Part shown: piece by piece, positions 20,137 to 31,948 of the stretch
Numbering within the stretch: the first letter of the stretch is position 1
Layout of the letters: every line of letters starts with the position of its first letter
Origin: Mercenaria mercenaria
Taxonomy: Eukaryota > Mollusca > Bivalvia > Venerida > Veneridae
Length of the DNA stretch: 64,000 nt
Direction: 5' to 3'
Assembly (NCBI RefSeq): GCF_021730395.1
Contig: NC_069362.1
Span: forward strand, 43,356,501-43,420,500
Notes under the pieces: model-generated
Told to the model about the DNA's origin: nothing
What the model saw: only the letters and a program-made list of their open reading frames with translations
The model's database searches: none
Translations under genes and position numbers: made by a program

Positions 20137-21480
20137 TGTTGTAAAAAGACTAAATCAATCCCTTCATTTTGAAACTATTCATCTGCTTAGGTATTTTATT
20201 TTATCAGATATTTCAAACAATTCAACGCGTATTTGACAATGTGATTGCTAAAAAATTACTACCTCCGATTCCTATCGCATTGAAAGAGGTTATAACGCTT
20301 CTCTCTACCCCGATCAATTTGTTAATAAATGTGTTTTAGAATATAACATGTTCGATACTAGTATATATAGCCTTTTGAAATTGTGTCAAGTAGCGGCAAA
20401 AGCCGCATTGCCACATCCAAAAAGGTCTTTGTTTAAATAATTGGTGTTTCTTAATTGGGCTCGTCAATAACGTGAATTTGTCTTGTTTACATAAATAAAT
20501 TGAACTATAAACAACCCATAGAAAAAAACGTTTAAAATCAATATACAGTGATCTATATTGGTTCTTCTTTTCATTTATCTTGTTTGTGTTTCAACTTTAT
20601 ATGATGAGACTTTAAACGGATACAAATCTGATTCAATGATATGTGAAATCGCGTATTGATTGGTTTCAAAATATTTAAAACGGCAATGTAGAGAGTAGAC
20701 TGTAGAGATAGGGTTTGAAAAAAAAAAATGTTAATAGTTTCTTACGTGACTTTTGGGTTGTTTTATGAAAGGCATTTACCTTTTGAAAAGATGTTTTAAT
20801 TGAATTGAATTGAATGCAACATGTGAAAACTGATTTAAGATAAGAAAAAGATAAGTTTGATTTTAAGTAAGGGTTATAAATACAGAAATTTCGTTTAAAC
20901 GTTTTAAATCAGATACAGTAAAACTCTGATAAACTGACGCCGTGCCTTATATAACCACAGCTCCTTCAAACCTAATTCCTTCAAATAGAAGTCTGGTCTT
21001 TCTGGTCTAACTGCTACTGTCATCGTTAGATATAAACATGAAAACTCTCATTTCATGCAGAATGCATACGAGCAGTGAAACAAGCGTGACTCAACAATTC
21101 AAAACCAAAATGTGTAAACGTTGAGAAAAATACTAATACAACTTCTTTCAATTTTGACCAATTTACTGACTTTAATTATCCCTATAGGGATTTTGATGCA
21201 AATGCGCATTTCAGAACATTTCCTGTTCCTGTATGGCAACTATATATCTATTGTAAACAGTTTCGCAATTGTATTATAGAATAAGCAGATATTTATGGCT
21301 TTAGTATTTTTGCACATGCATAGTTATGTAGTTACACGAGCATTACCATCGGATATAATGGCGGTGGTGCAAAGGTGACCCACTACAGAAACTACGGTGT
21401 TCCGAAAGAGCCGTCGCACTGTCATATTGCCGAGCCCTAGAAAGCGTGAAGACGATACTAAAATAACGAGATTACATGGT
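20137..21480. other. Upstream region of the 283-aa gene, no gene seen
   Basis: AT-rich sequence. At 20935 CAGTAAAACTCTGATAAACT resembles a Tigger-type transposon end, but no matching opposite end was found. No coding region is supported. Confidence 0.35.
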
Positions 21481-23220
21481 ATGACAGCACAACAACACAT
21501 TTGCGATATCATAATACTGTAGCAAGACGTGACAAAACGCTAACACAATGTGACATCACGACGAGTCGGCGCGACAGAAGGCATTAATATCAAGTTATCG
21601 CATCGTGTTCGCGTGCTATCGCATCGTGTTACCGTGGTGTCGATGTTGATAGTACTACATTTATATCGTACAATAGCATCGTGGCATAGAGGTTGACAGT
21701 ACGACGGTACGACATTAATATCGCGTAGTTGCATCGTGGTGTAGAGGTTGACATTACGACGGTACGACATTAATATCGCTAGCAGCATTGTGTGGTGTGT
21801 GTGAGGTTGAATTACGACGGTACGACATAATATCGCGTAGCAGCATTGTGGCGTGGTGTGAGGTGCAGTACGACGGTACGACTAATATCGCGTAGCAGCA
21901 TGTGTGGGTGGTGTAGAGGTTGACATACGACGGTACCTTATATCTCGTAGCAGCTCGTGTGGGCTGGTGTAGAGGTTACATTACACGTACACATTAATAT
22001 CCGTACAGCATCGTGGGCGTGGTGTAGAGGTTGACAGTACGACGGTACGCCATTATTATCGCGTAGCAGCATCGTGTGGGCGTGGTGTAGAGGTTGACAG
22101 TACGACGGTACGACATTAATATCGCGTAGCAGCATTGTGTGGGCGTGGTGTAGAGGTTGACAGTACGACGGTACGACATTAATATCGCGTAGCAGCATTG
22201 TGTGGTCGTGGTGTAGAGGTTGACAGTACGACGGTACGACATTAATATCTCGTAGCAGCATCGTGTGGGCGTGGTGTAGAGGTTGACATTACGACGGTAC
22301 GACATTAATATCGCGTAGCAGCATCGTGTGGGCGTGGTGTAGAGGTTGACAGTACGACGGTACGACATTAATATCTCGTAGCAGCATCGTGTGGGCGTGG
22401 TGTAGAGGTTGACATTACGACGGTACGACATTAATATCGCGTAGCAGCATCGTGTGGGCGTGGTGCAGATGTTGACAGTACGACGGTACGCCATTATTAT
22501 CGCGTAGCAGCATCGTGTGGGCGTGGTGTAGAGGTTGACAGTACGACGGTACGACATTAATATCGCGTAGTAGCATCGTGTGGGCGTGATACGACATGTG
22601 CGACATTATCAATATCGTGTTATCGCGCTTCTGTTAGGCATACGCAGTTACTGTAACAATAGCATACTTAGATTTAGGCTACAGATCTACAGTATATATA
22701 TATAAATACAAAATGTACAACGGTTCAGCAAATATCAATTTTGTCTAGGGCAATATTATATGTCCTCGATCTGCTAATTGGTCAAAAATGACTACATGTG
22801 CAAATTATTTTCTATTATAAAAAATAAATAAGATATCACAGACTTTATAAGATATGGTGAAACATTCTTGGCTTTAATAACTTGTTAAAATAGTGGATAT
22901 CTAGCTCGTCCTCCATTTTGCAATCTCTTTTGCGCGGAACACGATATTAATGTCGTACCATCGTACTGCCGGCCTACTTCAACAACACAATGCTATTCCA
23001 CGATATTAATGTCGCACTATCGACCATGACGCCTCGACAAATTGATGCGATAGCATAACAACACGATGTAACAGCACGACAACACGAATTGACAGCACAA
23101 CATTACGATGTAATAACGCAGTATTATTGTCGTTCTGTTGCATCGTGTTGTCAAGATATCGCATTATGTTATCGTGCTGTCTCATCATGTTATCGTAATA
23201 TCAACCTTACATCTGCAGGG
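21480..23220. repeat. 63-bp minisatellite block with inverted flanking relatives
   Basis: The core (about 21660-22600) is built of 63-bp units containing GTAGAGGTTGACAGTACGAC, GGTACGACATTAATATCGCG and AGCAGCATCGTGTGGGCGTG. Units from 22010 to 22600 are clean; those from 21780 to 22010 lose many single bases. Sequence near 22940-23010 carries the reverse complement of the ACGACATTAATATCG motif, and 21480-21660 and 23030-23210 are rich in related ACGA and ATCGTGTT words. Since 63 is a multiple of three, two minus-strand frames stay open, but the peptides are simple 21-residue repeats and are not called genes. Confidence 0.8.
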
Positions 23221-23303
23221 TTCAATAGTGCGACAGTACAGAAAGTTTAAAAACGATTCACCGTATCATTACATGTATTGCATGATGTGTTTTATAGATA
23301 TCC

Positions 23304-23560
23304 TAATTAATCACGTTTTCTATGTAAAGACATGATCAAAAAGTATTATCACGGTATTTTTTATGACCGAGTTGTGAATAATCTTTGCACAACCAACTGA
23401 AAACAATATTCAGTAACCCTACATTTAATTGAACTATAATGTTTAGAAACCATAATCAAAGTAAAGTACCATGAACTTTGCGGACGATCACACATTGATG
23501 ATGTATTTGTATTTCTGTGATTCCTAGTGACGCCACTGTGACAGTAATTTACTACGAAAT
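23304..23560 (+). promoter_or_regulatory. Upstream region conserved with the second SLC16-like gene
   Basis: TAATTAATCACGTTTTCT and AAAGACATG at 23304 recur before the second gene at 30110. TGTGATTCCTAGTGACGCCA near 23514-23536 matches TGTGATTCCTCGTGACGTCA near 30260-30281. Conservation of non-coding sequence in both copies suggests the duplication included the promoter. The CRE-like TGACGTCA of copy 2 reads TGACGCCA here. Confidence 0.5.
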
Positions 23561-25372
23561 ATGTATTCAGTTGATAATAAAACTAGAGACGCGGAATCGT
23601 CTGTTACGTATACCAAGAACGAACGGGAAACGGAAGCTTCATTTTTACTGTCAAGCAATAATTCGAGGAACTTTTTGTCAAACTCGACTCTTTCAAAGGA
23701 GAGTGCTGATGGAGATAACCAAAATGGAGGAAATCTGTACGTGCCAAGATCACGTGGTGCAATAGTAATGGTGGCTTGCTTATATATGAGCTTTTCGGGT
23801 TATGGACTGGCGACAGCTCTAGGAGTTGTTTATGTGGAGTTAATATCGGCGTTCCAGTGTCAAAGATCAGAGGCGGCACTTGTTCAGAGCTTGTATATTG
23901 GACTTATATTAGGTATTTCATGTACTGACTAGTCATTTCCAAAAGGAAATTTCCCCGGTATCTGTTTCGACTGAACTATAGCTATATATTTCACGAAAAA
24001 CAAGTTACGTCCGATCGAATATCATTCTGTAATTTCGACATTTCAAAACTTCGTACATTTTTAAAATTTCAAGTAACGTCTGCACAGTTTTACAGAATAC
24101 ATAGTAACTTAAAGTGCCCTCATTCAATATAGAATGACAAGCTCAAAACAATAATAAGAAACTTCAACTGTTAACAATAAAGCGATGTCTGTCTGAAAAT
24201 GATACATCAGCATATAGAAAAATGCGGTTGCAGTTGATAAAATATACAAAAGTAGTGAAGTAGATAAACAAATATATTTACAGTTTCTTTTCATATATTT
24301 CCATTTATTTATAGGTGGTGGACTTCTCTTCACAAAGGTCGTAATAAAGTATGACACCGGCGCATGCGTAATGGCTGCTTCCGTCGCCGCTTGTGTTGCA
24401 ATGGCTTGTGGGAGTCTGGCACGTGACATTGGCACAGTTATAGCCCTTGTAGGAGTTGTTACGGGTTTATTTGCAAGTGTTCATATCCTCGTATCATCAA
24501 TAGTTATTAACTGGACTTTTGTTAACAACAGACAATTTGCTCTTGGTATTCTGACATTAGGCTCTACAATTGGACAGACTGCAATGCCATACATTACTGA
24601 TGCTTTAATGGAAGCATATTCATGGAGTGGATGTTTGCTAATTTTGAGTGCTATAACATTTCTGAACAGCATTCCATGTGGGTTAATTATTCATTATTCG
24701 AAAAGGTATTTTCAAACTGGAGAGAAAACCCATTCCCAAGGCGGTACTACTTCCGTCATGAGCTTTTTTACTGATAGTGCCTTTATGGTTTTCATTGTGG
24801 CATGTTTTATATTTGTAACATTTGGTCCGGTTGAACTATGGTTCATTGTGGACGTCGCTGTCCTTAAGGGTTTTGGGGTTCAGTCAGGCGCGACTTTGCT
24901 GTCTCTCAATGGAATATTTGGACTTGCTGGCAGAATTATGTGCGCTGTAATTTTGAAATTTTATCCAAAGACTCGATCCGAATTACACATGTGTTACGGG
25001 TTTATACTTTGGGCTGTAGCCCATTTTGGTGTAATTGCCTCGCCAGTATACTGGGGAATGTTCTTGTCGATGATACTCCGAGGCTTATCAGGGGCTGTAG
25101 TAATAGTATTTATACCGTCTTTGCAGCTAGAGCTTCGAGGGTCAGAAAACTTTCCAACGACAATTGCAGTAACTAATGTAATAATGGGTGTAGGGGGTAT
25201 AATAGGGGGATATCTGGGCGGGTACAGTTTTGATGTAACAGGGTCGTACAATCTAATTTTCTACATAGCTACAGTGGGTTCTGTATATTGCGGAATAAGT
25301 ATGCTTATCATTTTTCTGATATTCAAAAGAAGAAATGGTCAATCCGGTCAGTATCAAAATCTACTAGGATAA
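23561..25372 (+). CDS. SLC16/MCT-like major facilitator transporter, copy 1
   Basis: Two exons, 23561-23912 and 24315-25372, join across a GT...TAG intron that splits a Gly codon after its first base, giving 469 residues. A hydrophilic tail of about 66 residues precedes about twelve hydrophobic segments. After segment 4, NNRQFALGILTLGSTIGQT fits the RxLAxGxxxxGxxxG pattern of monocarboxylate-transporter-type MFS proteins, and GLIIHYSKRYF marks the end of the first half. The loop between halves (about 25 residues) and the C-terminal tail (FKRRNGQSGQYQNLLG) are short. The classic segment-1 MCT motif (DGGWGW type) is not evident, so this is probably an orphan MCT and the substrate is unknown. 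A close paralogue follows at 30292. Confidence 0.88.
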
Positions 25373-25685
25373 ATAGACTCTTCAAGTAATATTTTCAATG
25401 ACCGACATTATAGTGGACATCATCGAAAGTTGATAGTAACGCGAATGTACCTTAAGGTGACTATGCAACACAGTGAAACTCCTTTCTTCTCTCCCTTCAT
25501 CCTCTCTTCCATTTCCCCTGTCCCAGCCTCAGTGGAAATTTACTTCTCGTTTGGAGTTTCCGAGTATTCATAAAATTACGGCATGACCATTTTGGAACAA
25601 GGACTACAGTAATACAATAACTTTCTCTTTTTTTTCATTCGAATTCATTGCAAATTTCTTCTAGTGCAAATTTGAATACATTTTC

Positions 25686-25691
25686 AATAAA
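25686..25691 (+). promoter_or_regulatory. Poly(A) signal candidate for SLC16-like copy 1
   Basis: AATAAA lies about 315 bp after the stop codon, in AT-rich sequence. It is the first clear signal downstream. Confidence 0.4.
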
Positions 25692-25895
25692 TGTCATTAT
25701 ACATTCATATATCACTGAACATACCGTTGATACTCGTGTAAAATGCGCAGATATATAACCTCGGGACCAACCCTGAGTCCATTCTCATCCATCAGATGTT
25801 CGTCAAAATCCCGAGACGGGAACCACGGTAGACCTCTGGTATGCGAGAATGCCCTGAGTCGTGAATGCATCGTATTCACGGGTATAGACGATTTT

Positions 25896-26035
25896 CCAAC
25901 TTCGAAACACAGGTGCTATAGACACATAACCAAATATTTTACTTATAGGCCTATATATGTATATATATATATACATATATAGGCCTATGAGTAAAATATT
26001 TGGCTATGTGTCTAGCACCTGTGCTTCAAAATAAA
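25896..26035. repeat. Long palindrome around a (TA)-rich centre
   Basis: The left arm, from CTTCGAAACACAGGTGCTAT through ACCAAATATTTTACTTATAG to GCCTATATATGTATATAT, is mirrored by a right arm ending TGTGTCTAGCACCTGTGCTT. The arms of about 65 bp differ at only a few positions and meet at ATATATAT. It is probably a foldback MITE and can extrude as a cruciform. Confidence 0.75.
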
Positions 26036-26807
26036 GTCATTTGCGATTTTCGCCATTTCGGTAAAGGGAAAGTACTCTCGGCGCTTACTGTCTACGCTAA
26101 AATCTAAGATTGCCGTTACACACCGTAAAAGAGCGAGTGTTTTTTTGTTTTTTTGTTTTTTTGTTTTTTTTTTTTTTTGTTTTTTTTTTTTTTTTTTTTC
26201 TTAAACAATTTTAATTTCATACAAATTTAATATTATTTTGATGAAAGAATTAATATAAAAATAATCATAGACATTATGATACTGATTAAAGATCGAGTGT
26301 TATCTCCAACCGAGATCAAACTGTGAACAACAAAACTGACACGAGGTGTCACGCTTATTGCCGATAATTACTGGCAATTCAATAAACAGCAGACTGTGTT
26401 CAATTAAGCGTGTCAAAGTCACCGTTTTGAGTGGGTAATTATACCTATGGGCAAATACTCTTCCTTCTACCGACTTCGCACGTTTTTGTTGATAAAACTA
26501 TGTATATTCCAGCTGTTAATGGACAATTTTTTGCAATATTTTTTGTAGCATTTTTATTAATTAATCGCCATTTTCTATCGCCAAAAATTGCGTTTTAATC
26601 GACTTTTGAATAAAATAATCGACATTTGGCGATAATGTTGATTGGCAGCGCGAGCACTGGTGTCGGAATCATTCTGCCTATGTGTCAGTCACTTTTTTGT
26701 CCTGGTCATATCATTATCCATATGCAGATTTGATTATATCCAACAAAGACGGTAAAAGGAGATTTTTTAAAGGGAAATTTTCTGTTTCATTGGACGACTG
26801 GATTTAA

Positions 26808-27295
26808 GGTAGTTATGCACGTTCGATAAACCGGAAGTAATCGTGTAAGGTTATTTATATTCCTGAATATGTAGAATAATGCATTGACTCGGTATCCAGA
26901 AATGAAAATCAGTTTATAAAATAATGGCAAGCCGTGAGTCAAATTACTTAAACGGCAATGCTACTATCTTTCTGAAGGCAAAATATGAAAAAGTATTATC
27001 GGACGCGTTAGATAATTCCAAATATACTTGAAATGTGCGAATCTCTTTAATCATGGGCAAATATCGCAAAAAATAAAGGGATAAAAGAACAAGCTCATAG
27101 ACTTATACAATTTCAGTTACACTATCACAGAGCATTGTGTTTACTTACGACTATGGGAAGTTTCGTTAAGGTTTACATTGTAAAAACAATTCCATTTGCG
27201 AAAATGTTATCAGAAAAGCTATATTCTGAAAAAAAAATCAGGGTTGAATCAGATTCTTCATTGTAGAAAAAAATATCCGAACGTGCAGAACCACC
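26808..27295. mobile_element. TTAA-flanked MITE with 18-bp TIR
   Basis: GGTAGTTATGCACGTTCG at the left and CGAACGTGCAGAACCACC at the right are inverted repeats with two mismatches. Both are flanked by TTAA (26804-26807 and 27296-27299), the target duplication typical of piggyBac-type elements. The 488-bp interior has no transposase frame, so this is a non-autonomous element. Confidence 0.65.
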
Positions 27296-27405
27296 TTAAC
27301 AAAAGATACCTTAAATGAACAGATCAGAATAAAATTATATTAAAAGAATACTTACATTAACTAGAAATATTTCTTATAAAACAACCGGAATATGACATAA
27401 AATCG

Positions 27406-27933
27406 GGATCCGGACATTTGCCCCCCAGGACATTTGCCCCCAATGAAAAAGTGGACTGCTGGACATTTGCCCCCCAGTTGAAATGGTAGACAGGACATTC
27501 GTCATATTTTAGGGGACAATGGCTTTGTTTTATACAATTCTGTAGTAGATAATTGCCAAATTAACAAGTTTGAGTGTTAAAAACATTGCACTAATTAAGA
27601 AATCATAACACTGTTATGAGCACTTTTATTACTCAATAATAGGCTATTATTATTTACCTTAACACCTGAAAGTAATTAATATATTTATCAAATTATTATC
27701 TGTTTCTGTTCTGTTCTGATAATAAAACAACCAAAAATACAGTTATATATACTCGCATATAGGACAAAAATATTGGGGGGGGGGGGGGGGGGGGGGGGGG
27801 GCAAATGTCCGTTCCAAAAATAAGCAATGGGGGTCAAATGTCCTATCTGCCATTTCAACTGGGGGGCAAATGTCCAGCAGTTCATTTTTTCATTGGGGGG
27901 TAAATGTCCTGGGGGGCAAATGTTCTACAATCC
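27406..27933. mobile_element. Foldback element with CATTTGCCCCCC arms and a 27-G run
   Basis: The left arm (27406-27512) has GGACATTTGCCCCCCAG three times around CAATGAAAAAGTGGACTGCT. The right arm (about 27802-27933) is its inverse with GGGGGGCAAATGTCC. Between them lie AT-rich DNA and a run of 27 G at 27775-27801. Arms of about 105 bp pair with few mismatches. No coding content is seen. Confidence 0.65.
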
Positions 27934-28862
27934 ATAAAATCATCTTGAAAATGAAGGCTTTTTACCTCTTCAAGTATGTAGTTTTTGCATTTTATTTTCT
28001 TGGGAAGGCCCTAGATATTGTTGAAATAACGTTTTGTCCAACCCATTTGTGTGAGCTCAAACCATTTGTGTGTATTTGTTTGAATTCTTGTATAAATGTG
28101 ATGTATGCATGTATCTAGGCTTACATGCATTTTATTTTGTAATGATATCTTAGTAATAATTTCTGAAGAGAAATTATCAAAAGTCTATCCTTTAATTTCG
28201 GTAATCAAAATAAAATCTTTAAACACTCATTAAAACACTCTTGATAAGAAATTTTAGACTACATCGCCCTTTTTCTTGAAGTCTGGAAAATTGTTTTTTT
28301 TTTTCTTCTCTCTATTTTTGTGAGACTGATATTCTGGCTAATTTTACTTTTGTGTTTATCGATACAAGTCATGTTTGCTTTTCTCTTCACATTCATCAGA
28401 GTTTGTCAAGAACGAACGGTTGTGTTTGAAAGCAGTTTAAATTTACTTCATGGTATTCGATATGTCGAAAGTTTTTATAATACATATGCACGTACGATGT
28501 ATGATGTTTTCATAAAGCCAAACTGAAATTATTGACATTACGAGCCACATTTAAAAACAATTATGATATGTGTCTCGGATACTTTGCGTTATTCAGAAAA
28601 TAGATTTTATCATTTATATATAGGCTTAAATTCATGAAATGATGTTTTGCTCACAGAGAATTAATATGTTGTTGCTTGTTTATTTTGTCGATAATAAAAG
28701 CTGAGATTTTCTATTAATATCGAATTGATTCTTGATCCCGCATGACCCAGTAAAAATAAATTACATACTGTTTTGAAAATATTCTCTTAAGTAAAATGCT
28801 CTATAAACAAAAATGTGGAGTAAATATAAATTGATTGACTACCAATGCCTATAAAATATTTC

Positions 28863-29093
28863 TGTTGGGTTTAATGTCACACTGATACAATCATGGGTCA
28901 TATAGCGAGTTTCTAGCTTTTGACGGTGGAAGAAGAGCACAGGTGCCTATCTAGTCTTCATTTAATCACGGACGGGCACCTGGTTAGAATCATCGACCTT
29001 CCGTAAGCCAGCTTGAGGAATGGCTTCCTCACATGGAAAAAATCTTCACCCTAAGCAAAGTCAGCGACCTAAACCACTCGACCACGGAGGCTC
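28863..29093 (-). mobile_element. tRNA-derived SINE (Ser/Leu-like head), near full length
   Basis: On the minus strand the head is GCCTCCGTGGTCGAGTGGTT, then GAAGCCATTCCTCAAGCTGG, GGTGCCCGTCCGTG and a tail near GACATTAAACCCAACA. The head is tRNA-Ser/Leu-like. It is the same family as the copy at 8294. The tail shape is typical of molluscan SINEs (family knowledge, from memory). Confidence 0.78.
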
Positions 29094-29359
29094 TTTCTAT
29101 CAAATAAAAGAAGTATAATGAGTCTAATGATATACCATTGACGGATAGAAATCGGGAAACTAGTACACTCTGGCTTTTAAAATTAATCCCACAGCGAGCC
29201 CGCTTATCTTTTTTTTTTTTTTTTTTTCATTTTTCATCCTCAGAATCTAATATGTCTTATCATAAGAGTAGATTTGACAGAAAATTGTATGGTTGCGTTG
29301 ACCTTTCTCGAGTTTGCTCAAATGTCCCGCTTGACTACATTTTCTCCATGTCAAAATGA

Positions 29360-29615
29360 TATCTCACAAACGAACTCCGTTGTTTTTGGTATCTGACAAC
29401 CGAACTTCGTTTTGTCTAACGCATTTTGGTATTTAACGCATTTTGGTATCTGACCACCGAACTTCGTTGTGTCTTACGCATTTTGGTATCTGACCACCGA
29501 ACTTCGTTTTGTCTTACACATTTTGGTATCTGACCACTGAAATTCGTTGTGTCTGAAGCATTTTGATATTTCACTACCGAACTGCGTTGATCAGTCTAAA
29601 GCAATTTGATAGCGA
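29360..29615. repeat. 40-bp minisatellite (ATCTGACCACCGAACTTCG)
   Basis: About six diverging units contain ATCTGACCACCGAACTTCGT and TGTGTCTTACGCATTTTGGT. The units decay towards the right end. Confidence 0.7.
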
Positions 29616-30109
29616 CAACCATAATTCGGCCGATGTTTGGTAATCACCAATAACTTGCGACTCTACCGTTTTGAGAAGAATCCCAAACCTAACCATTTTA
29701 AGCACTGAATTTGACCTGTTTAGCCGAGAAGTTCACACATTGATTATAACTTGTTTTTTTTTTCTTTTCGTATTCATACACATATTCCTGCGTTGCATAA
29801 TGTCCGAACTATACTGAAAAATTATTTCTGAACGAAACATGTACGTGTGAATACACATTTTCTAAGTAAGACATTCAGGCGTTTATACAATGTGTGCGAT
29901 ATTCGATAGGTATTACACATTCATTTACACCTGAAAAAAATAATTTAATCCTGCTCTAGATTCCATGCCATGATAAAAACAATGCATGTATATACTATTC
30001 CATGCCATGATAAAAACAATGCATGTACATACTTACATTGACGAGAACATTTGAAAATAGCCATGTTATTATTGCATGGCATGTTATATATATATATATT
30101 AATTAATCA

Positions 30110-30291
30110 CGTTTTCTTTTCAAAGACATGCCCGAGGGTAATGTCATGTTATTTTGTTATGACTGAAACTATATAAGGTACATTTATCTAAATTAAAAGC
30201 AAAGTAAAGTGTAATATGTATATGGTGGCAATTGATACACTGGATGTACAAAAGTAATTCTGTGATTCCTCGTGACGTCACATTATAAAAC
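30110..30291 (+). promoter_or_regulatory. Upstream region of SLC16-like copy 2 with CRE-like site
   Basis: The block shares TAATTAATCACGTTTTCT and TCTGTGATTCCT(C/A)GTGACG with copy 1. A perfect palindrome GTGACGTCAC at 30272-30281 contains the CREB/ATF consensus TGACGTCA, 11 bp before the ATG. Function is inferred from motif and conservation only. Confidence 0.45.
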
Positions 30292-31948
30292 ATGTCTTCA
30301 GTTGTTGAAAAATCTAGTGACATGGAAGTATCTTTAACATATGCCAGCTACGAACGGCACACGGAAGCATCTTTTTTACTTTCAGGGAATAAATCGAATA
30401 ACTTTTTGTCAAATGCAACACTTTCAAAGGAGAGTACTGACTCAGAGAGAGTTGACCGAAATGGAGGGAAAATGCTCGCGCCAAGATCACGTGCTGTAAT
30501 AGTAATGGCGGCTTGCTTGTATATAAACCTTTCTTGTTTTGGAATGGTGCCGGCACTAGGAGTTGTTTACGTTGAGCTAATATCAGCCTTACAGTGTCTA
30601 CGTTCGGAGGCGGCACTTGTTCAGGGCTTGTGTATGGGGCTGTCATTAGGTATTAGATATAATAAAAATTGAAAGCTAGCTAGCAGTTCTGACGCCAGTA
30701 CATAAGTAATAAATCTCCACTCCAACATTGATCCGAATTATCTGTACAGTCACATACTTCATTAAAATTAGTATTCCTTTGAAATTCTGACCTCTTTAAG
30801 TGCTAGATGACGTAAACATGTGGGATTTACAAAATAACAGTTAAACATTTTTTATTCCAACCTAACTGTTTTTCCATTTATTTCTAGGTGGTGGGATTCT
30901 ATTCACAACAATTGTCACAAAGTATGATACCGGCGCATGCGTAATGGCAGCTTCCGTCGTCGCTGGTGTTGCTATGGCTTGTGGGAGTCTGGCACGTGAC
31001 ATCGGCACAGTTATAGCCCTTGTTGGAGTTGTCATGGGTACATTTACGAGTGTAAATGTACTCAGTACATCAATAGTTATCAATTGGACGTTCACTGACA
31101 ACAGAAAATTTGCTCTTGGCATTCTGACAATTGGCGCTACAATCGGACAGACGGCAATGCCATACATTGCTGATGCTTTAATTGAAGCGTATTCGTGGAA
31201 TGGATGTTTATTTATTTTGAGTGCTATAACATATTTAAACTGCATTCCTTGCGGGCTTATTATTCACTATTCTAAACGGTATTTTCAAAAAGGAAGTGAA
31301 ACCGGCGGTGCCAAAGGCGATACGACGTCTGTTGTGAGCTTTTTGACTGACAGTGCCTTTATGGTTTACATTGTAGCATCATTTATATTTATAACATTTG
31401 GCCCGGTTGAACAGTGGTTCGTTGTGGACGTAGCTGTCCTTAAGGGCTTTGGGGTTCAGTCAGGCGCAACTTTGCTCTCTCTAAACGGAATATTTGGATT
31501 TGCAGGAAGAATTATTTCTACCGTGATTTTGAAATTTTATCCAAAGACTCGACCAGAATTACATATTTGTTATGGGTTTTTACTTTGGGCTGTAGCCCAC
31601 TTTGGCGTTATTGCTTCGCCAGTATACTGGGGAATGTTCTTGGCGATGATACTCCGAGGTCTCACGACTAGTATAGTAATAGTATTTTTGCCGTCTTTGC
31701 AGCTGGAGCTTCGCGGACCAGAAAGCTTTCCAAGGACAGTTGCTATATCATATATGATAATGGGTGTGGGGGATGTAATTGGGGGGTATCTGGGCGGTTA
31801 CAGCGTTGATGTAACAGGGTCGTACAATCTAATATTCTACATAGCTACAGTGGGGTCTGTATATTGCGGAATAAGTATGCTTATCATTTTTGTGATATTC
31901 AAAAGAAGAAATCGTCGTTCCAACCAGTATCAACAACTACCATCGTGA
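30292..31948 (+). CDS. SLC16/MCT-like major facilitator transporter, copy 2
   Basis: Exons 30292-30649 and 30888-31948 join at the same split Gly codon as copy 1, giving 472 residues. The proteins align nearly end to end, for example RDIGTVIALVGVV, IGQTAMPYI, FGPVEQWFVVDVAVLKGFGV and VTGSYNLIFYIATVGSVYCG. The N-terminal tail is the most diverged part. The intron is 238 bp against 402 bp in copy 1. The MCT-like NRKFALGILTIGATIGQ motif follows the fourth membrane segment, and the C-terminus is short (RRNRRSNQYQQLPS). The order, strand and intron match show a tandem duplication; both copies look intact. The substrate is unknown, and the family is inferred from the topology and this motif. Confidence 0.88.

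Larger units (their letters stand above)
25373..30291. other. DNA between the two SLC16-like genes
   Basis: No further exon is supported. This stretch holds a poly(A) signal candidate, a palindrome (25896), a T-rich run (26140-26200), a TTAA-flanked MITE, a foldback element with a 27-G run, a reversed SINE, a 40-bp minisatellite and a 39-bp duplication at 29950-30030 (CCATGCCATGATAAAAACAA twice). Confidence 0.6.

Noticed and set aside
19532-20236. Plus-strand open frames of about 100 codons
   Set aside because: They are antisense to exon 1 of the 283-aa gene, which has the longer frame and fitting splice sites.
20935-21000. Possible Tigger-type transposon end (CAGTAAAACTCTGATAAACT)
   Set aside because: No matching opposite end or TA-bounded partner was found in the following sequence.
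21938-22612. Minus-strand open frames of up to 187 codons
   Set aside because: They are translations of the 63-bp minisatellite (MSYRRTVNLYTTPTRCCY and similar repeats); two frames are open at once because the period is a multiple of three.
27688-27885. Minus-strand frame with a proline run
   Set aside because: The prolines come from the 27-G run inside a foldback element.
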